Positions 32,049 to 32,089 of a stretch of DNA of 32,089 nucleotides are shown here, piece after piece. The position numbers and the translations under genes are program-made. Position 1 is the first letter of the stretch; every line of letters begins with the position of its first letter. Origin of the DNA: an uncultured Collinsella sp. (lineage in GTDB: Bacteria > Actinomycetota > Coriobacteriia > Coriobacteriales > Coriobacteriaceae); assembly GCA_902478945.1 (NCBI GenBank), contig CABSMX010000011.1, positions 1 to 32,089 on the forward strand. The letters run 5' to 3'. The notes below the pieces were generated by a model. That model worked only from the letters and a program-made list of their open reading frames with translations. It was not told where the DNA came from and did no database searches.

Positions 32049-32089
32049 CTGTCTCTTATACACATCTGACGCTGCCGACGACTAGTCGA
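32049..32089. other. Residual Nextera adapter with index bases (right)
   Basis: CTGTCTCTTATACACATCT (32049-32067) is the mosaic end, GACGCTGCCGACGA (32068-32081) the Nextera read-1 adapter, and the last eight bases CTAGTCGA look like the reverse complement of an i5 index (TCGACTAG). Not genomic. Confidence 0.97.

Overview
This is a high-GC actinobacterial contig. Gene content and codon use resemble a gut Coriobacteriia member such as Collinsella; that placement is an inference, not proven here. Both ends carry leftover Nextera/Tn5 adapter (1-19 and 32049-32089), so real sequence runs from about 20 to 32048 and the outermost genes are cut by the library, not by biology.

Layout. At the left is a DEAD-box RNA helicase (minus strand), then a gene-free stretch with four regularly spaced 57-bp palindromes, a GNAT acetyltransferase and a small membrane protein (both minus). 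A plus-strand block follows: a 1129-residue protein with three internal repeats, a 423-residue duplicated-domain protein, a channel-like membrane protein with Rossmann and RyR-like parts (broken by a frameshift), and a TIR-DUF4357 protein. It ends at a near-perfect bidirectional terminator (12823-12874). A ten-gene minus-strand operon converges on the same terminator. In transcription order it encodes a coiled-coil protein, a double zinc-ribbon FHA protein, a small radical SAM protein, a ClpB-like AAA+ ATPase, a PP2C phosphatase, a very large membrane Ser/Thr kinase with twelve ETVTV repeats, a 203-residue unknown, a 413-residue membrane protein, and two paralogous membrane proteins with an EF-hand-like loop and repeat-rich ectodomain. 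Divergent from it is a second, tail-anchored Ser/Thr kinase. Next comes a zinc-ribbon membrane protein, an AT-rich inserted segment flanked by 125-bp direct repeats, and a truncated unknown gene.

How it fits together. Seven transcription units share one promoter design seen directly in the sequence: ATGTTGCGCAAC (palindromic core GTTGCGCAAC) followed by exactly 20 bases and a -10-like hexamer, always pointing into the gene. This ties the acetyltransferase, the small membrane protein, the triple-repeat protein, the 423-residue/channel/TIR operon, the ten-gene kinase-phosphatase-FHA-AAA+ operon, the second kinase and the zinc-ribbon protein into one probable regulon. My reading is a membrane-associated phospho-signalling and stress or conflict-response system whose effector end may be a TIR enzyme plus a RyR-bearing channel.

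The AT-rich insert (about 29088-31324) carries a membrane-anchored PLD-like protein and a DUF218-like protein. It looks horizontally acquired and sits next to a duplicated copy of one regulon promoter.
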